Made by a program: the position numbers and the translations under genes | Shown: piece after piece, positions 52,711-61,682 of the stretch | Layout of the letters: each line of letters starts with the position of its first letter | Numbering within the stretch: position 1 is the first letter of the stretch | The notes under the pieces: generated by a model | The model's input: only the letters and a program-made list of their open reading frames with translations | What the model was told of the DNA's origin: nothing | Databases searched by the model: none | From: Pseudomonadota bacterium | GTDB taxonomy: Bacteria > Pseudomonadota > Gammaproteobacteria > Steroidobacterales > Steroidobacteraceae | Assembly: GCA_021808195.1 (NCBI GenBank) | Contig: JAKBCE010000011.1 | Coordinates: forward strand, 56,348 to 120,347 | DNA length: 64,000 bases | Direction: 5' to 3'

Positions 52711-53753
52711 GGCTGCGCTCCGCGCCGCGCGGAGCGCTCGTGCACGACATCGACCAGACGCGCCACGGCATCCGGATCGGTCTGCGGCCAGATTCCGTGA
52801 CCGAGATTGAAGATGTGTCCAGGTTTGCCCCCGGCCTCGTGCAACACTCGCTCGGCTTGCGCGGTGAGCTCCGCCGGCGGCGCGAACAGCGCCGCCGGAT
52901 CGAGGTTGCCTTGCACGGCCTTGCCCGCGCCGAGCACGCGACGCACGGCCCCGAGCGGTGAGCGCCAGTCGACGCCGATCACGTCGGCCTCGAGCGGTGC
53001 GAGTTGCTCGAGCAGCGCACTGCCCTGGTTGAGGTAGTAAATGAGCGGCACGCCGCGCGCGCGCAGTGCCGCCAGCGTGCGTCGCGCTGCGGCCAGCGCG
53101 AAGCGCTCGAACTGTGGCGGCGCGAGCAGCCCGCCCCAGGATTCGAACAGCATCAGCGCCTGCGCACCGGCGGCGGCCTGTGCGCCGAGATAAGCCGCCA
53201 TGGCATCTGCCAGGTGCTCGAGAAGCCGTGTGGCTGCCTCGGGCTGCGCATAGAGGAACGCGCGCGCGGTCTCGAACTCCTTCGAGGGGCGCCCGCAGAC
53301 CAGGTAGCAGAAGAGCGTGAACGGACCGCCGGCGAAGCCGATCAGCGGCACATTGCGTGGCGCGGCCGCACGGATCAGTCGGATGGTCTCGAGTACGAAC
53401 GGCACGTCCCGCTCGGGTATCAGCGGCTGCAGCGCCTCGATCGCCGCCTCGGTGCGGATTGGCGCGCGCACCACCGGACCGGGCTCGAAAGTCAGATCGA
53501 CGCCCATGCCCTGTAGTGGCGTCATGATGTCGCTGAAGAGGATCGCGGCATCGAGCGGGAAGCGCCGCAGCGGTTGCAGCGTCACCTCCGCGGCAAGCTC
53601 GGGGGTGCGGGTCAGCGTTTCGAACGAGACCCGGGCGCGCACCTCGCGATACTCCGGCAGATAGCGCCCGGCCTGGCGCATGATCCAGATCGGCGTGTAG
53701 GGAACTGGCTCGCCGCGGCAGGCCGCAAGAAACGCGGGCGTGTCGGCACTCAT
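52707..53753 (-). CDS. hemE: uroporphyrinogen decarboxylase
   Basis: Removes four carboxyl groups from uroporphyrinogen III to give coproporphyrinogen III, without cofactor. The 348 residues are standard: PIWIMRQAGRYLPEYRE near the N-terminus carries the two key arginines, FSDIMTPLQGMGVDL contains the catalytic aspartate, and GFAGGPFTL and NLGHGIWPQTDP are conserved. Its ATG overlaps the hemB stop as ATGA, and its stop overlaps the hemF GTG. Confidence 0.97.
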   Translation of the reverse strand: MSADTPAFLAACRGEPVPYTPIWIMRQAGRYLPEYREVRARVSFETLTRTPELAAEVTLQPLRRFPLDAAILFSDIMTPLQGMGVDLTFEPGPVVRAPIRTEAAIEALQPLIPERDVPFVLETIRLIRAAAPRNVPLIGFAGGPFTLFCYLVCGRPSKEFETARAFLYAQPEAATRLLEHLADAMAAYLGAQAAAGAQALMLFESWGGLLAPPQFERFALAAARRTLAALRARGVPLIYYLNQGSALLEQLAPLEADVIGVDWRSPLGAVRRVLGAGKAVQGNLDPAALFAPPAELTAQAERVLHEAGGKPGHIFNLGHGIWPQTDPDAVARLVDVVHERSARRGAQP

Positions 53754-54727
53754 GCGCCGAGCCAGCGCGCCACGTCGGGCGCGTAGTAGGTAATGATCAG
53801 ATCGGCCCCGGCGCGCTGGATCCCGGTGAGCGTCTCCAGTACCGCCGCGCGCTCATCGATCCAGCCGCGCTCGGCGGCGGCCTTGATCAGGCTGAACTCT
53901 CCGCTCACCTGATAGGCCACCACGGGCACGCGCACCATATCGCGCACCTGGCGGATGATGTCCAGGTACGGGCCTGCGGGCTTGACCATGACCAGGTCGG
54001 CGCCCTCCTGCACATCGAGCAGCACCTCCCGCAGCGCCTCGCGGCCGTTGGCCGGATCCATCTGATAGCTGCGCCGATCGCCGAACGCGGGAGCCGATTC
54101 TGCCGCCTCCCGGAACGGTCCGTAGAACGCCGAGGCGTACTTGGCCGCATACGACACGATCGGCGTCATGGCGAAGCCCTCGCGGTCGAGCAGGCTGCGC
54201 ATGGCCTGCACGCGACCGTCCATCATGTCGCTTGGCGCGACCGCATCGGCTCCGGCGCGCGCATAGTTGAGTGCAACCTGCGCGAGCGTCTGCACCGAGG
54301 AGTCGTTGTCGATGACTCCGCCGGGCAAGACGTGACCACAGTGGCCGTGGTCGGTCGCACCGCACAGGCACACATCGGCCCATACCAGCAGGTGCGGGCA
54401 GGCGGCCTTGATCGCCGCGATCGCCTCAGCGGCAAGTCCGTGCGGGTCGAGCGCGGCGCTCGCGCGCTCATCTTTATGCGCCGGCGCGGCGAACAGCAGT
54501 ACCGCCGGCACGCCGGCCTGCTCGGCCGTGCGCGCCTCCTTGACGGCCTCATCGACCGAGAGCTGCGCGATGCCGGGCATGCTCGAGACCGGGTGGCGCA
54601 CGCCTTTACCGGGCACGACGAACAGAGGGTAAATGAGCTGGTCGCTCGTGAGGCGTGTCTCGCGCACCATGCGCCGCCATTGATCGGACTGGCGTGTGCG
54701 TCGCGCTCGGACGGAGGGGAAATTCAT
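53750..54727 (-). CDS. hemB: delta-aminolevulinic acid dehydratase (porphobilinogen synthase)
   Basis: Condenses two 5-aminolevulinate molecules to porphobilinogen. The 325 residues include the two active-site lysines in SYAAKYASAFYG and VMVKPAGPYLD. The metal loop reads VCLCGATDHGHCG with the three-cysteine ligand set, so it is the Zn-dependent type (as in E. coli) rather than the Mg-dependent Pseudomonas type. The ATG overlaps the hemD stop as ATGA. Confidence 0.97.
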   Translation of the reverse strand: MNFPSVRARRTRQSDQWRRMVRETRLTSDQLIYPLFVVPGKGVRHPVSSMPGIAQLSVDEAVKEARTAEQAGVPAVLLFAAPAHKDERASAALDPHGLAAEAIAAIKAACPHLLVWADVCLCGATDHGHCGHVLPGGVIDNDSSVQTLAQVALNYARAGADAVAPSDMMDGRVQAMRSLLDREGFAMTPIVSYAAKYASAFYGPFREAAESAPAFGDRRSYQMDPANGREALREVLLDVQEGADLVMVKPAGPYLDIIRQVRDMVRVPVVAYQVSGEFSLIKAAAERGWIDERAAVLETLTGIQRAGADLIITYYAPDVARWLGA

Positions 54728-55596
54728 CGGCTGTGCCTCTTGTCAGTACGAAGTGCGGCCTGCCCGTCCCATCCGCGGTTCGGTTCCGCCTGGGTCGGTG
54801 CGGTCGAGGGTCCAGGATCGCCTCCTGCGATCGGGCGAAGTCCGGGCGCCGTGGCGTGCTGCAGCGCCAGACAGGCTAGCGCCAGCCCATGCAGCGTGTG
54901 CTCAGCGGCGAGCCGCGGTGCAACGGCGCGCGCTTCGAGCTCCCGTGCCGTCGTCGGTCCGATAGCGAGCGCCGGGGCGTTCGCCAGCAGCTGTGCAAAA
55001 TCCGCCTCGCCGAGGGCGCGCTCCAACTCGATGACCGCCGAGGGGCTGGCGAAGGTCACCGCGCCAAGGGCGCGCCGCGCGATCCAGCCTCGGCATGCCT
55101 CGACATCGAGCGCGGCGGCGACCGTGCGGTATGCCACGAAGCGCACCACTTCGGCGCCGAGCCGCGTGAGGCCCTCCGCCAGGGCGGGCAGTGCGCGGGA
55201 ACTGGCCGGGTGCAGCATGCGCCGGCCGCGCACACCGACCGCGGCCAGGCCGGCCAGCAGGCCCTCGGCACCGTGACCGACGCCGGTCAGGTCGACCCGC
55301 CAGCCCCGCTCACGCAGTGCTTCGGCGGTGGCAGGCCCTACCGCGGCGATGCGCGCGCCGCTCGGCGGCGCCAGGACGTCGGTGACCGCTTCGACCGCGT
55401 GCACGCTGGTGAACACAATCCAATCAAACGTCCCGATCGTGCGACGCGGCTCGTCCCACTCGCCCGGTTCGGCCGGCGCAATGCCGACCACGGGCCAGTG
55501 CAGCACGGGCAGCGCGAGCCGAGTCAGCTCGCCGCTCAATCCGCTTCCGGGTGCTTCCGTGCGGGTGACGACGATGGGGCGCGCCGAATCGCTCAC
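54724..55596 (-). CDS. hemD: uroporphyrinogen-III synthase
   Basis: Cyclises hydroxymethylbilane with inversion of ring D. HemD sequences are poorly conserved, but a 290-residue two-domain protein with VVTRTEAPGSGLSGEL at the start, FDWIVFTSVHAVEAV, AVGPATAEALRERG and LGAVTFASPSAVIELE is typical, and it sits directly after hemC. GTG at 55596 overlaps the hemC stop as GTGA. The last 40 residues are low-complexity and beyond the usual fold. Confidence 0.93.
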   Translation of the reverse strand: MSDSARPIVVTRTEAPGSGLSGELTRLALPVLHWPVVGIAPAEPGEWDEPRRTIGTFDWIVFTSVHAVEAVTDVLAPPSGARIAAVGPATAEALRERGWRVDLTGVGHGAEGLLAGLAAVGVRGRRMLHPASSRALPALAEGLTRLGAEVVRFVAYRTVAAALDVEACRGWIARRALGAVTFASPSAVIELERALGEADFAQLLANAPALAIGPTTARELEARAVAPRLAAEHTLHGLALACLALQHATAPGLRPIAGGDPGPSTAPTQAEPNRGWDGQAALRTDKRHSR

Positions 55597-56546
55597 GCGC
55601 TCGGCACCTGTTGGGCGGCACGCTGCTCGGCGATCAACCGTGCGGCGCCCTGTGCAATGAGCTGCTCGGCCAATTGCTCGCCGAGCGCTCGCGCCGCCTG
55701 TGCTTCGGCCGCACACTCGCCCGCCGCGGCGAGGCTGCTCGTGCCATCGATCGCGCAGACCACCGCCCGCATGGCGATCTGCTGCTCGCGCACCTGTGCG
55801 AGCGCGCCAAGCGGAACCTGACAGCCGCCCTCGATGCGGCGCAGGAGCGCTCGTTCTGCCGTGGTGGCAAGACGCGTAGCGGAATGATCGAGTCGGACGA
55901 GCCACGTACCGGTTTCGGCGTCCGCTTCGCGGGCGCAGATGCCGATCGCGCCCTGCGAGACGGCTGGCGGGAAATCCAATGGCGAGAGCCGCTCGCAGAT
56001 GCGTGCTTCGAGTCCGAGACGCTTCAGGCCCGCCGCGGCGAGCACGATGGCATCGTAATCGCCGCGCTCGAGTCGCTCGATGCGGGTGGGAACGTTGCCG
56101 CGCAGCTCGAGCAGCTGCAGGTCCGGGCGCACGCGGGCGAGAAACGCGCGCCGGCGCAGACTGCTCGTGCCCACGCGCGCACCACTCGGCAGTGCCGCGA
56201 GCGGCTGACCGGTGCGGCTGACGAGCGCATCGTGCGGGTCTTCACGCTCGAGCACCGCTGCGAGCGCGAGCTGCGGCTCGAGTTCCGTCGGCAGGTCCTT
56301 CAGGCTGTGAACGGCGAGGTCGATGCGCGCCTCGAGCAGCGCCCGATCGAGCTCCTTGGTGAAAAACGCGCGGCCGCGCACCGCCCACAGCGGCACCTGG
56401 GTCTGCAGGTCGCCGGAGGTGACGATGGGCACCAGTTCGACCGCCGGTGCTGCCGGCAGTGCACGGATCAGGGCCTCCACATGTCGCGCCTGCCACAGCG
56501 CGAGCGCGGAGGCGCGGGTGCCGATGCGCAGTACTTTCCCGGTCAT
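55593..56546 (-). CDS. hemC: hydroxymethylbilane synthase (porphobilinogen deaminase)
   Basis: Polymerises four porphobilinogens into hydroxymethylbilane. The 317 residues include the dipyrromethane cofactor cysteine Cys242 in EGGCQVPLGA, the LRIGTRASALALWQA start, and VHSLKDLPTE with the catalytic aspartate. Its ATG overlaps the stop of the response-regulator gene as ATGA, so haem enzyme and regulator are translationally coupled. Confidence 0.97.
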   Translation of the reverse strand: MTGKVLRIGTRASALALWQARHVEALIRALPAAPAVELVPIVTSGDLQTQVPLWAVRGRAFFTKELDRALLEARIDLAVHSLKDLPTELEPQLALAAVLEREDPHDALVSRTGQPLAALPSGARVGTSSLRRRAFLARVRPDLQLLELRGNVPTRIERLERGDYDAIVLAAAGLKRLGLEARICERLSPLDFPPAVSQGAIGICAREADAETGTWLVRLDHSATRLATTAERALLRRIEGGCQVPLGALAQVREQQIAMRAVVCAIDGTSSLAAAGECAAEAQAARALGEQLAEQLIAQGAARLIAEQRAAQQVPSA

Positions 56547-57268
56547 GATTCCGCCTCGATCAGAAAACGATAGCCGACGCCCCAGACCGTCAGGAAATGG
56601 CGCGGGTTGGCCGGGTCGCGCTCGAAGCGCCGCCGCAGCCGCAGGATGAAATTGTCCACGGTGCGTGTCGAGGGGAACACGTCATAGCCCCACACGCGCT
56701 CGAGCAGGTCCTCGCGCGAGACGATCTCCCCGGGGTGTTCGGCGAGCACCTTCAGGATCATCGCCTCCTTCTCGGTGAGTTCCTGATTGAGCCCGTTCCA
56801 CGCGCGGGCGCGAAAGGCGCGGAAGTCCACCTCGTTGTCCCCGAAGCGCAGCACCGAGGTCTCGGCTGCAGCGCTGTGGTACCAGTCCCAGCGCCTGAGG
56901 ATGGCCCGCACCCGCAGCAGCAGTTCCTTCAGGTGAAACGGCTTCGGCAGGTAGTCGTCACCGCCGGCTTCGAGCCCGCGCACCCGGTCGGCCGGATCTC
57001 CGCGTGCCGTCAGAAACAACACCGGAGTGTTGTCGCCGCGTCCGCGCAGCGTGCGGCATACCGTGAACCCATCGAGTTCGGGCAACATCACATCGAGCAG
57101 CACCAAGCCGTAAGGACCGCCGGCAAGCGTTTCGAGCGCCGCGCGTCCATTGCCTACCTGATCGACCGTGTAGCCTTCGGCACGCAGATTCTCGACCACG
57201 CCGGCGGCGAGGTGCGGATCGTCCTCCACGACCAGGATGCGCCTCTGGTTCTCGGCCGGGACGCTCAT
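56543..57268 (-). CDS. OmpR-family response regulator inside the hem operon
   Basis: A 241-residue regulator with a receiver domain (phosphoacceptor Asp59 in VLLDVMLPELDG, acidic pair in VVEDDPHL, Thr87, Lys109 in YLPKPF) and an OmpR/PhoB winged-helix domain (about 160-238, ELTEKEAMILKVLAEHPGEI and TVWGVGYRF). It is encoded between its kinase and hemC, with ATGA overlaps on both sides. The DNA targets are unknown; autoregulation of the hem operon is the natural hypothesis. Confidence 0.95.
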   Translation of the reverse strand: MSVPAENQRRILVVEDDPHLAAGVVENLRAEGYTVDQVGNGRAALETLAGGPYGLVLLDVMLPELDGFTVCRTLRGRGDNTPVLFLTARGDPADRVRGLEAGGDDYLPKPFHLKELLLRVRAILRRWDWYHSAAAETSVLRFGDNEVDFRAFRARAWNGLNQELTEKEAMILKVLAEHPGEIVSREDLLERVWGYDVFPSTRTVDNFILRLRRRFERDPANPRHFLTVWGVGYRFLIEAES

Positions 57269-58359
57269 GCCGACTCCGCCGGCGCGGCCGGCCAGACCAA
57301 TACGAAACGCGCGCCTTGGCCGGCGCCGCCGCTCTCGGCGCTCACCCGTCCGCCCATCAACTGCATCATCCGTCGCACGATATACAAGCCGAGTCCGGTG
57401 CCGTGATAGCTGCCGCCGCCAGGCTGCAGGCGCGTGAACTTGTCGAAGATGCGTGCCGAGTCGGTCGACCGGAAGCCCACGCCGCTATCGCGCACCGTCA
57501 GTTCCACGCTCTCTGCGGTGCGTCTGCCGCTGAACAGTATGCTTCCGCCGCCGACCGGAGATACCGCAGCCAGTGCGTTGTCGAGCAGGTTGCGCAGAAT
57601 GACATCGAGTGCGAGCGGGTCGGCGAGAACCACCAGCCCGGGTTCGATTTCGACGCGCAGAGTGATATGAGCCTGAGCGGCACGCTCCTCTTCAGAGGCG
57701 CTCACGCGGCGTACGGCGCTGGCAAGGTCGACAGGCTCATGGCGCAGCTCGACGTGCCCGCGGTCGAGGCGCGCGCTCTCGAGGATGCGGCTCACCATGC
57801 CTTCCATGCGGGCGAGGTCCGCCAGCATCCGCTCAGTGAGTACCCGCGTCTGCTCCGCGGTAGCCGGACGCAGCGCGAGCGTCTCGAGCGAGAGTTGCAG
57901 GCTGGCGAGCGGGGTTTTGAACTGGTGCGAGACCATTGCCAGGAAGTTGTCCTGCTCGATCATGACGAGTGCCTCGGCTCGCAGTGCACGCGCAATGACC
58001 AGTATGCAGGCCGCGAGCGCAAGCAGGAAGAACGCGCCCTCCCAGGCATACTGCTTGATGCGCAGATGCTCTTCGATCAGCAGGCGCTGCTCGGCCGCCG
58101 GGCTCGGTCGGGCGCCGTCCGGCGTCAGCTCAACCGAGGGCAGCAGGGCCTGCACCTGCGCAACCGGCACTCCGGCCGAGAGTAGGGCGCGCGCCGCGGC
58201 AGCCTGCTGTCGGTAGGCGCGCTGCAGCTCGGCGACCTTCTCCACCGCGTAGCGGTGCTGGTCGTAGATCCACCAGCCCACCTGCACTGTGCACACGAGC
58301 ACCAGCACCATCACGGTGATCTGCAGCAGGCGCGGGACTTTGAACGGGCGCACTGTCAT
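57265..58359 (-). CDS. membrane sensor histidine kinase inside the hem operon
   Basis: A 364-residue kinase with two membrane segments (about residues 11-31 and 104-124) enclosing a periplasmic region of about 70 residues that is predicted helical and lacks cysteine. The cytoplasmic part has the HisKA phosphoacceptor His145 in MVSHQFKTPLASL and a complete HATPase (N-box RNLLDNALAA, G1 RDSGVGF, F-box IFDKF, G2 GTGLGLYIV). No HAMP or PAS domain is evident. The ATG at 58359 overlaps the hemL stop as ATGA, and the stop overlaps the regulator start. The signal is unknown. Confidence 0.93.
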   Translation of the reverse strand: MTVRPFKVPRLLQITVMVLVLVCTVQVGWWIYDQHRYAVEKVAELQRAYRQQAAAARALLSAGVPVAQVQALLPSVELTPDGARPSPAAEQRLLIEEHLRIKQYAWEGAFFLLALAACILVIARALRAEALVMIEQDNFLAMVSHQFKTPLASLQLSLETLALRPATAEQTRVLTERMLADLARMEGMVSRILESARLDRGHVELRHEPVDLASAVRRVSASEEERAAQAHITLRVEIEPGLVVLADPLALDVILRNLLDNALAAVSPVGGGSILFSGRRTAESVELTVRDSGVGFRSTDSARIFDKFTRLQPGGGSYHGTGLGLYIVRRMMQLMGGRVSAESGGAGQGARFVLVWPAAPAESA

Positions 58360-59645
58360 GCCGCGGCCGCGAGCGCGTGCGCAAGACCTCGGGCGAGTGT
58401 CTGAACGTCCGCTTCCCGGTGCGCGAGCGACAAGAAGCAAGCCTCGTAGGCCGAGGGGGGGAAATAAATTCCCTGTCCGAGCAGCGCATGAAACAGCCGG
58501 CCGTAGCGGGCACTTTCCGCCTCCGTGAGCGGTGCCGCTGTGCGTGGCGCGCCGGCGGCATGCAGCGACAGCCAGAACAGCGATCCGCTGCGCACCAGAT
58601 GTACCGGGAAGGGCGCGCGCGCAATGATGGGTTGCAGCGCTTGCTCGAGCTGTGCACCGAGGCTCTCGAGCCGCTGCCAGCCGTTGTCGCGCAACAGAGC
58701 ATCGAGCGTCGCGATGCCGCTTGCCATCGCCACGGGATTGCCCGAGAGCGTACCGGCCTGGTAAGCGTCGCCGTCCGGGGCCAGCCGAGACATGATTGGC
58801 CGGGGTCCGGCAAATGCGCCCACCGGCAGTCCGCCGCCGATCACCTTGCCGAAAGTGGCGAGGTCGGGCCGGATGCCGAGCCGCTCTGCCGCGCCGCCGC
58901 GTGCCAGCCGGAATCCGGAGATGACCTCGTCGAAAATCAACAGTGTGCCGTGTTGGCGGGTGAGGCTGCGCAGGCGCTCGAGGAATTCGCGCCGCTGCAG
59001 CAGCAAGCCGTGATTGGCCGGTACCGGCTCGATGATGACCGCGGCGATCTGCGTGCCCTCGCGCGCAAACAGCTGCTCGAGTGCCGTCTCGTCATCAAGC
59101 GGCAGCACACGGGTGCAGGCGGTAAAGGGCTCAGGCACGCCGGCCGAGGATGGCCGGCCGAAAGTGGCGAGTCCTGACCCTGCGGCCACCAGCAGGTGAT
59201 CGGCGTGACCGTGATAACAGCCGGCGAATTTCACGATCAGATCGCGCCCGGTGGATGCGCGTGCCAGCCGGATCGCGCTCATCACCGCCTCGGTGCCCGA
59301 GGAGACGAAGCGCACCTGTTCGATCCCGGGATAGCAGGCCACGACCCGTTCGGCGAGCTCGACTTCCGCGGCACAGGGCGCGCCGAAAGTGGTGCCGTGC
59401 GCGGCCGCCGCGCTGATCGCGCGTACGACGTCCGGATGAGCGTGGCCGAGGATCAACGGTCCCCACGAGCCAACAAAGTCGAGATACCGCTGGCCGTCGG
59501 CGTCGATCAGGTGCTGACCCTCACCGCGCACGATGAACAACGGCGTGCCGCCGACGGCTCGAAAGGCGCGTACGGGCGAGTTGACTCCGCCGGGGATGAC
59601 CGCGCGGGCGCGGGCATAAAGCTGTTCTGAAATGGGATGACTCAT
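58356..59645 (-). CDS. hemL: glutamate-1-semialdehyde 2,1-aminomutase
   Basis: Converts glutamate-1-semialdehyde to 5-aminolevulinate with PLP. The 429 residues carry the Schiff-base Lys267 in ATFGKVIGGGLP, the aspartate in LLIFDEVISGFR, and PGGVNSPVRAF and HGTTFGAP segments characteristic of HemL. The second ATG at 59645 is chosen as start because it overlaps the hemA stop as ATGA; an ATG three codons upstream is possible. The stop is coupled to the sensor kinase gene. Confidence 0.96.
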   Translation of the reverse strand: MSHPISEQLYARARAVIPGGVNSPVRAFRAVGGTPLFIVRGEGQHLIDADGQRYLDFVGSWGPLILGHAHPDVVRAISAAAAHGTTFGAPCAAEVELAERVVACYPGIEQVRFVSSGTEAVMSAIRLARASTGRDLIVKFAGCYHGHADHLLVAAGSGLATFGRPSSAGVPEPFTACTRVLPLDDETALEQLFAREGTQIAAVIIEPVPANHGLLLQRREFLERLRSLTRQHGTLLIFDEVISGFRLARGGAAERLGIRPDLATFGKVIGGGLPVGAFAGPRPIMSRLAPDGDAYQAGTLSGNPVAMASGIATLDALLRDNGWQRLESLGAQLEQALQPIIARAPFPVHLVRSGSLFWLSLHAAGAPRTAAPLTEAESARYGRLFHALLGQGIYFPPSAYEACFLSLAHREADVQTLARGLAHALAAAA

Positions 59646-60958
59646 GGGTTGCAAGGTGCGGTCTTTGCGTTCGGTGAAGCGTGGGTCGCGCTGCCGCGAC
59701 GGTGTCTGTGCGCCTCGCGGAAGAATGCCTCGAGTACGTCCGTGGTGGTGTACGGCGCGGCGGCCCGCAGGCCGGAAATGGGCAAGTGCACCAGGCTGTG
59801 CGCGACGCGCTCGGTGAGGCGGCGTACGGCTTCCCGCTCGGCCGGCCCGAGCGTCTGCAGCTGGGCGCCGAGGGCGCGCTCTGCCTCCTCAGCGGCGATG
59901 CGCTCGAAGGTCTCGCGCAGCTCCGCCAGACGTGGCCCGATGGCACGGCTGGCCATCTCGGCGCGCAACCGGCTCAACTGCTCATCGATCGCAGCACGTA
60001 CGGGCGCGAGGCGCAGCAGTTGGTTCAGGCGCTGCTCCTCGACTGCGTGGACCAACTCATCCATGCCAATGCGCTCGATGTGTGCGCGGCGGGCGGCATC
60101 CGGGTCGAGATTCGGGGGAACGCCAAAATCGATCGCGAGCGCCGGACGCGGGCTGCGGGCGATCAGCCGCGCGAGCGTCGGTTCGGCGAGAACCGCCGTG
60201 CCACCGCCGGCGGCGAGCACCAGACCGGCCACCGCCTCGGGCTGTTCGCGAAAGGAATCGAGCGCCACGGCCCGACCGTTCACCTCGGCCGCGAATGCCT
60301 CGGCGGTCGCCAGGGTCCGGTTGACGATGAGCAGTGGTACGCCGGCGGCGGCGAGGGCGAGTCCACAGCGGCGGGTCATCGGAGAGACCCCGAGCAGCGC
60401 GACGGGTTCGCGCTGCTCGCCCAGGTGACGCAGCATCTGCTCCACGGCGAGATCCGCTAGCGAAGGCGCACGGATACCAGCGCTCAGCCGCTGTACGCGG
60501 CTGGCCATGCCGAGCGCCTCCCCGAGCAGGCGGTTGAGCAGCGGACCGCAGGTTCCGGCCTCGCGGGCGCTCTCCCAGGCGAGGCGCAACTGCACGGCGA
60601 TTTCCCGCTCACCGGCCTGCGCAGAATCGAGCCCGCAGGCGACCAGCAGCACGTGCTCGATGGCCGACTCGCCGGCCCAGGCGCGCAGCAGCCGCGGCGC
60701 ATGGCCGGGCGCAGGAGCGCTGCCGCTTAGCTGCTCGAGCACCGGGCCGCGCAGATCCCCGGCCGGCAGGCCATCGCCGGTGGCATAGAGCACCTCGACG
60801 CGGTTGCACGTGCCCAGATAGACGAGTTCCGCGGCACCGAGTGCGGTGCGCAGTTCGGGCAGACGCTGCGGGAGTTCGGCGCGGTCGATCGACAGGCGCG
60901 CGACCTGGTCCACGCCTGCGTGCCGGTAGGAGAGGCCTACGACGCCAATTTGTTCCAT
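59642..60958 (-). CDS. hemA: glutamyl-tRNA reductase, divergent form
   Basis: Reduces glutamyl-tRNA(Glu) to glutamate-1-semialdehyde, the first step of the C5 pathway. The catalytic Cys51 is in YLGTCNRVEVLY, and GLDSAQAGEREI plus GTCGPLLNRLLGEALGMASRV match the conserved core. The 438 residues are about normal length. Two family features are unusual: the N-terminal N-H-K-T-A-P motif reads S-Y-R-H-A-G, and the NADPH-binding G-x-G-x-M loop reads LLGVSPMTRR. The ATG at 60958 is the family start. It is the first hem gene, 88 bp after a NarL-type regulator gene. Confidence 0.9.
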   Translation of the reverse strand: MEQIGVVGLSYRHAGVDQVARLSIDRAELPQRLPELRTALGAAELVYLGTCNRVEVLYATGDGLPAGDLRGPVLEQLSGSAPAPGHAPRLLRAWAGESAIEHVLLVACGLDSAQAGEREIAVQLRLAWESAREAGTCGPLLNRLLGEALGMASRVQRLSAGIRAPSLADLAVEQMLRHLGEQREPVALLGVSPMTRRCGLALAAAGVPLLIVNRTLATAEAFAAEVNGRAVALDSFREQPEAVAGLVLAAGGGTAVLAEPTLARLIARSPRPALAIDFGVPPNLDPDAARRAHIERIGMDELVHAVEEQRLNQLLRLAPVRAAIDEQLSRLRAEMASRAIGPRLAELRETFERIAAEEAERALGAQLQTLGPAEREAVRRLTERVAHSLVHLPISGLRAAAPYTTTDVLEAFFREAHRHRRGSATHASPNAKTAPCNP

Positions 60959-61013
60959 GGCGTTAAGCACACCACGAAACGGCCGTCGAGGTGTCACAAA
61001 ATGGTCATTGCGG

Positions 61014-61030
61014 CCCCGGTTCAGCCGGGG
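61014..61030. terminator. hairpin between the NarL-type regulator and hemA
   Basis: A perfect 6-bp stem CCCCGG/CCGGGG with loop TTCAG lies 16 bp beyond the regulator stop codon and 56 bp before hemA. There is no U-tract, so it could be a weak terminator, an mRNA processing point or nothing. It decides whether the second two-component system belongs to the hem transcript. Confidence 0.35.
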
Positions 61031-61046
61031 TGCCAAGCCGTGGTCT

Positions 61047-61682
61047 TTAGAGGCGGATCAGTCCACGCTTGTGGGCTACGGCGACCGCCTCCGTGCGGCT
61101 GATGGCGTCGAGCTTCGTGAGGATCGACTTCACGTGGGTCTTGGCGGTGCCTTCGGTGATCGACAGGCGTCGGGCAATGTCTTTGTTGCTGCGACCCTGC
61201 GCAACGAGCTCGAGCACGTCGAGCTCGCGCTCGGTGAGGCTCGGCTTGGCCATGCGCTGCAGCGCCTTTGCCGCCACCGTCGAGGAGGTGTACGGGCGGT
61301 CTTCGCTGACCGCGCGGATCGCGGAGAGAATTTCCGGTCGCGGGGCATCCTTGAGGATGTAGCCTTTGGCGCCGTGCGAGAGGCATTGGAAAATATCCTC
61401 ATCGCCGTCGTAAGTCGTCATGATCAACAGGCGCGCCTTGGGGTTGATCTCCATCACCCGTTGCACGACGGCGAGCCCGTCGCGCTTGGGCATGCGCAGG
61501 TCGAGCACCATGACATCGGGCTGGTGCTGCTCGTAGAGCGTGATCGCGGCATCACCGTCGCCGGCCTCGGCCACCACCTCCATGTCGGGCTGTTGGTTGA
61601 CCATTGCCGCGAGTCCGTCGCGTACCACAGGGTGATCGTCCGCGAGAATCACCCGGATTTTCTTGTGCATCTCGGCCGCCAT
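61047..61682 (-). CDS. NarL/FixJ-family response regulator
   Basis: A 211-residue regulator: receiver domain (DDHPVVRDGL, phosphoacceptor Asp61 in VMVLDLRMPKRDG, K in YILKDAP) followed by a LuxR-type helix-turn-helix (about 147-208, LTERELDVLELVAQGRSNKDIARRL and TAKTHVKSILTKL). Its ATG overlaps the stop codon of the kinase gene (TGATG), so the two form a pair. Targets are unknown. A start four codons later (MHKKIRV) is also possible. Confidence 0.94.
   Translation of the reverse strand: MAAEMHKKIRVILADDHPVVRDGLAAMVNQQPDMEVVAEAGDGDAAITLYEQHQPDVMVLDLRMPKRDGLAVVQRVMEINPKARLLIMTTYDGDEDIFQCLSHGAKGYILKDAPRPEILSAIRAVSEDRPYTSSTVAAKALQRMAKPSLTERELDVLELVAQGRSNKDIARRLSITEGTAKTHVKSILTKLDAISRTEAVAVAHKRGLIRL

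Noticed and set aside
60959..61013. CRP/FNR-like site from TTGTGACA upstream of hemA
   Set aside because: Only one half-site is visible; the second half does not match.
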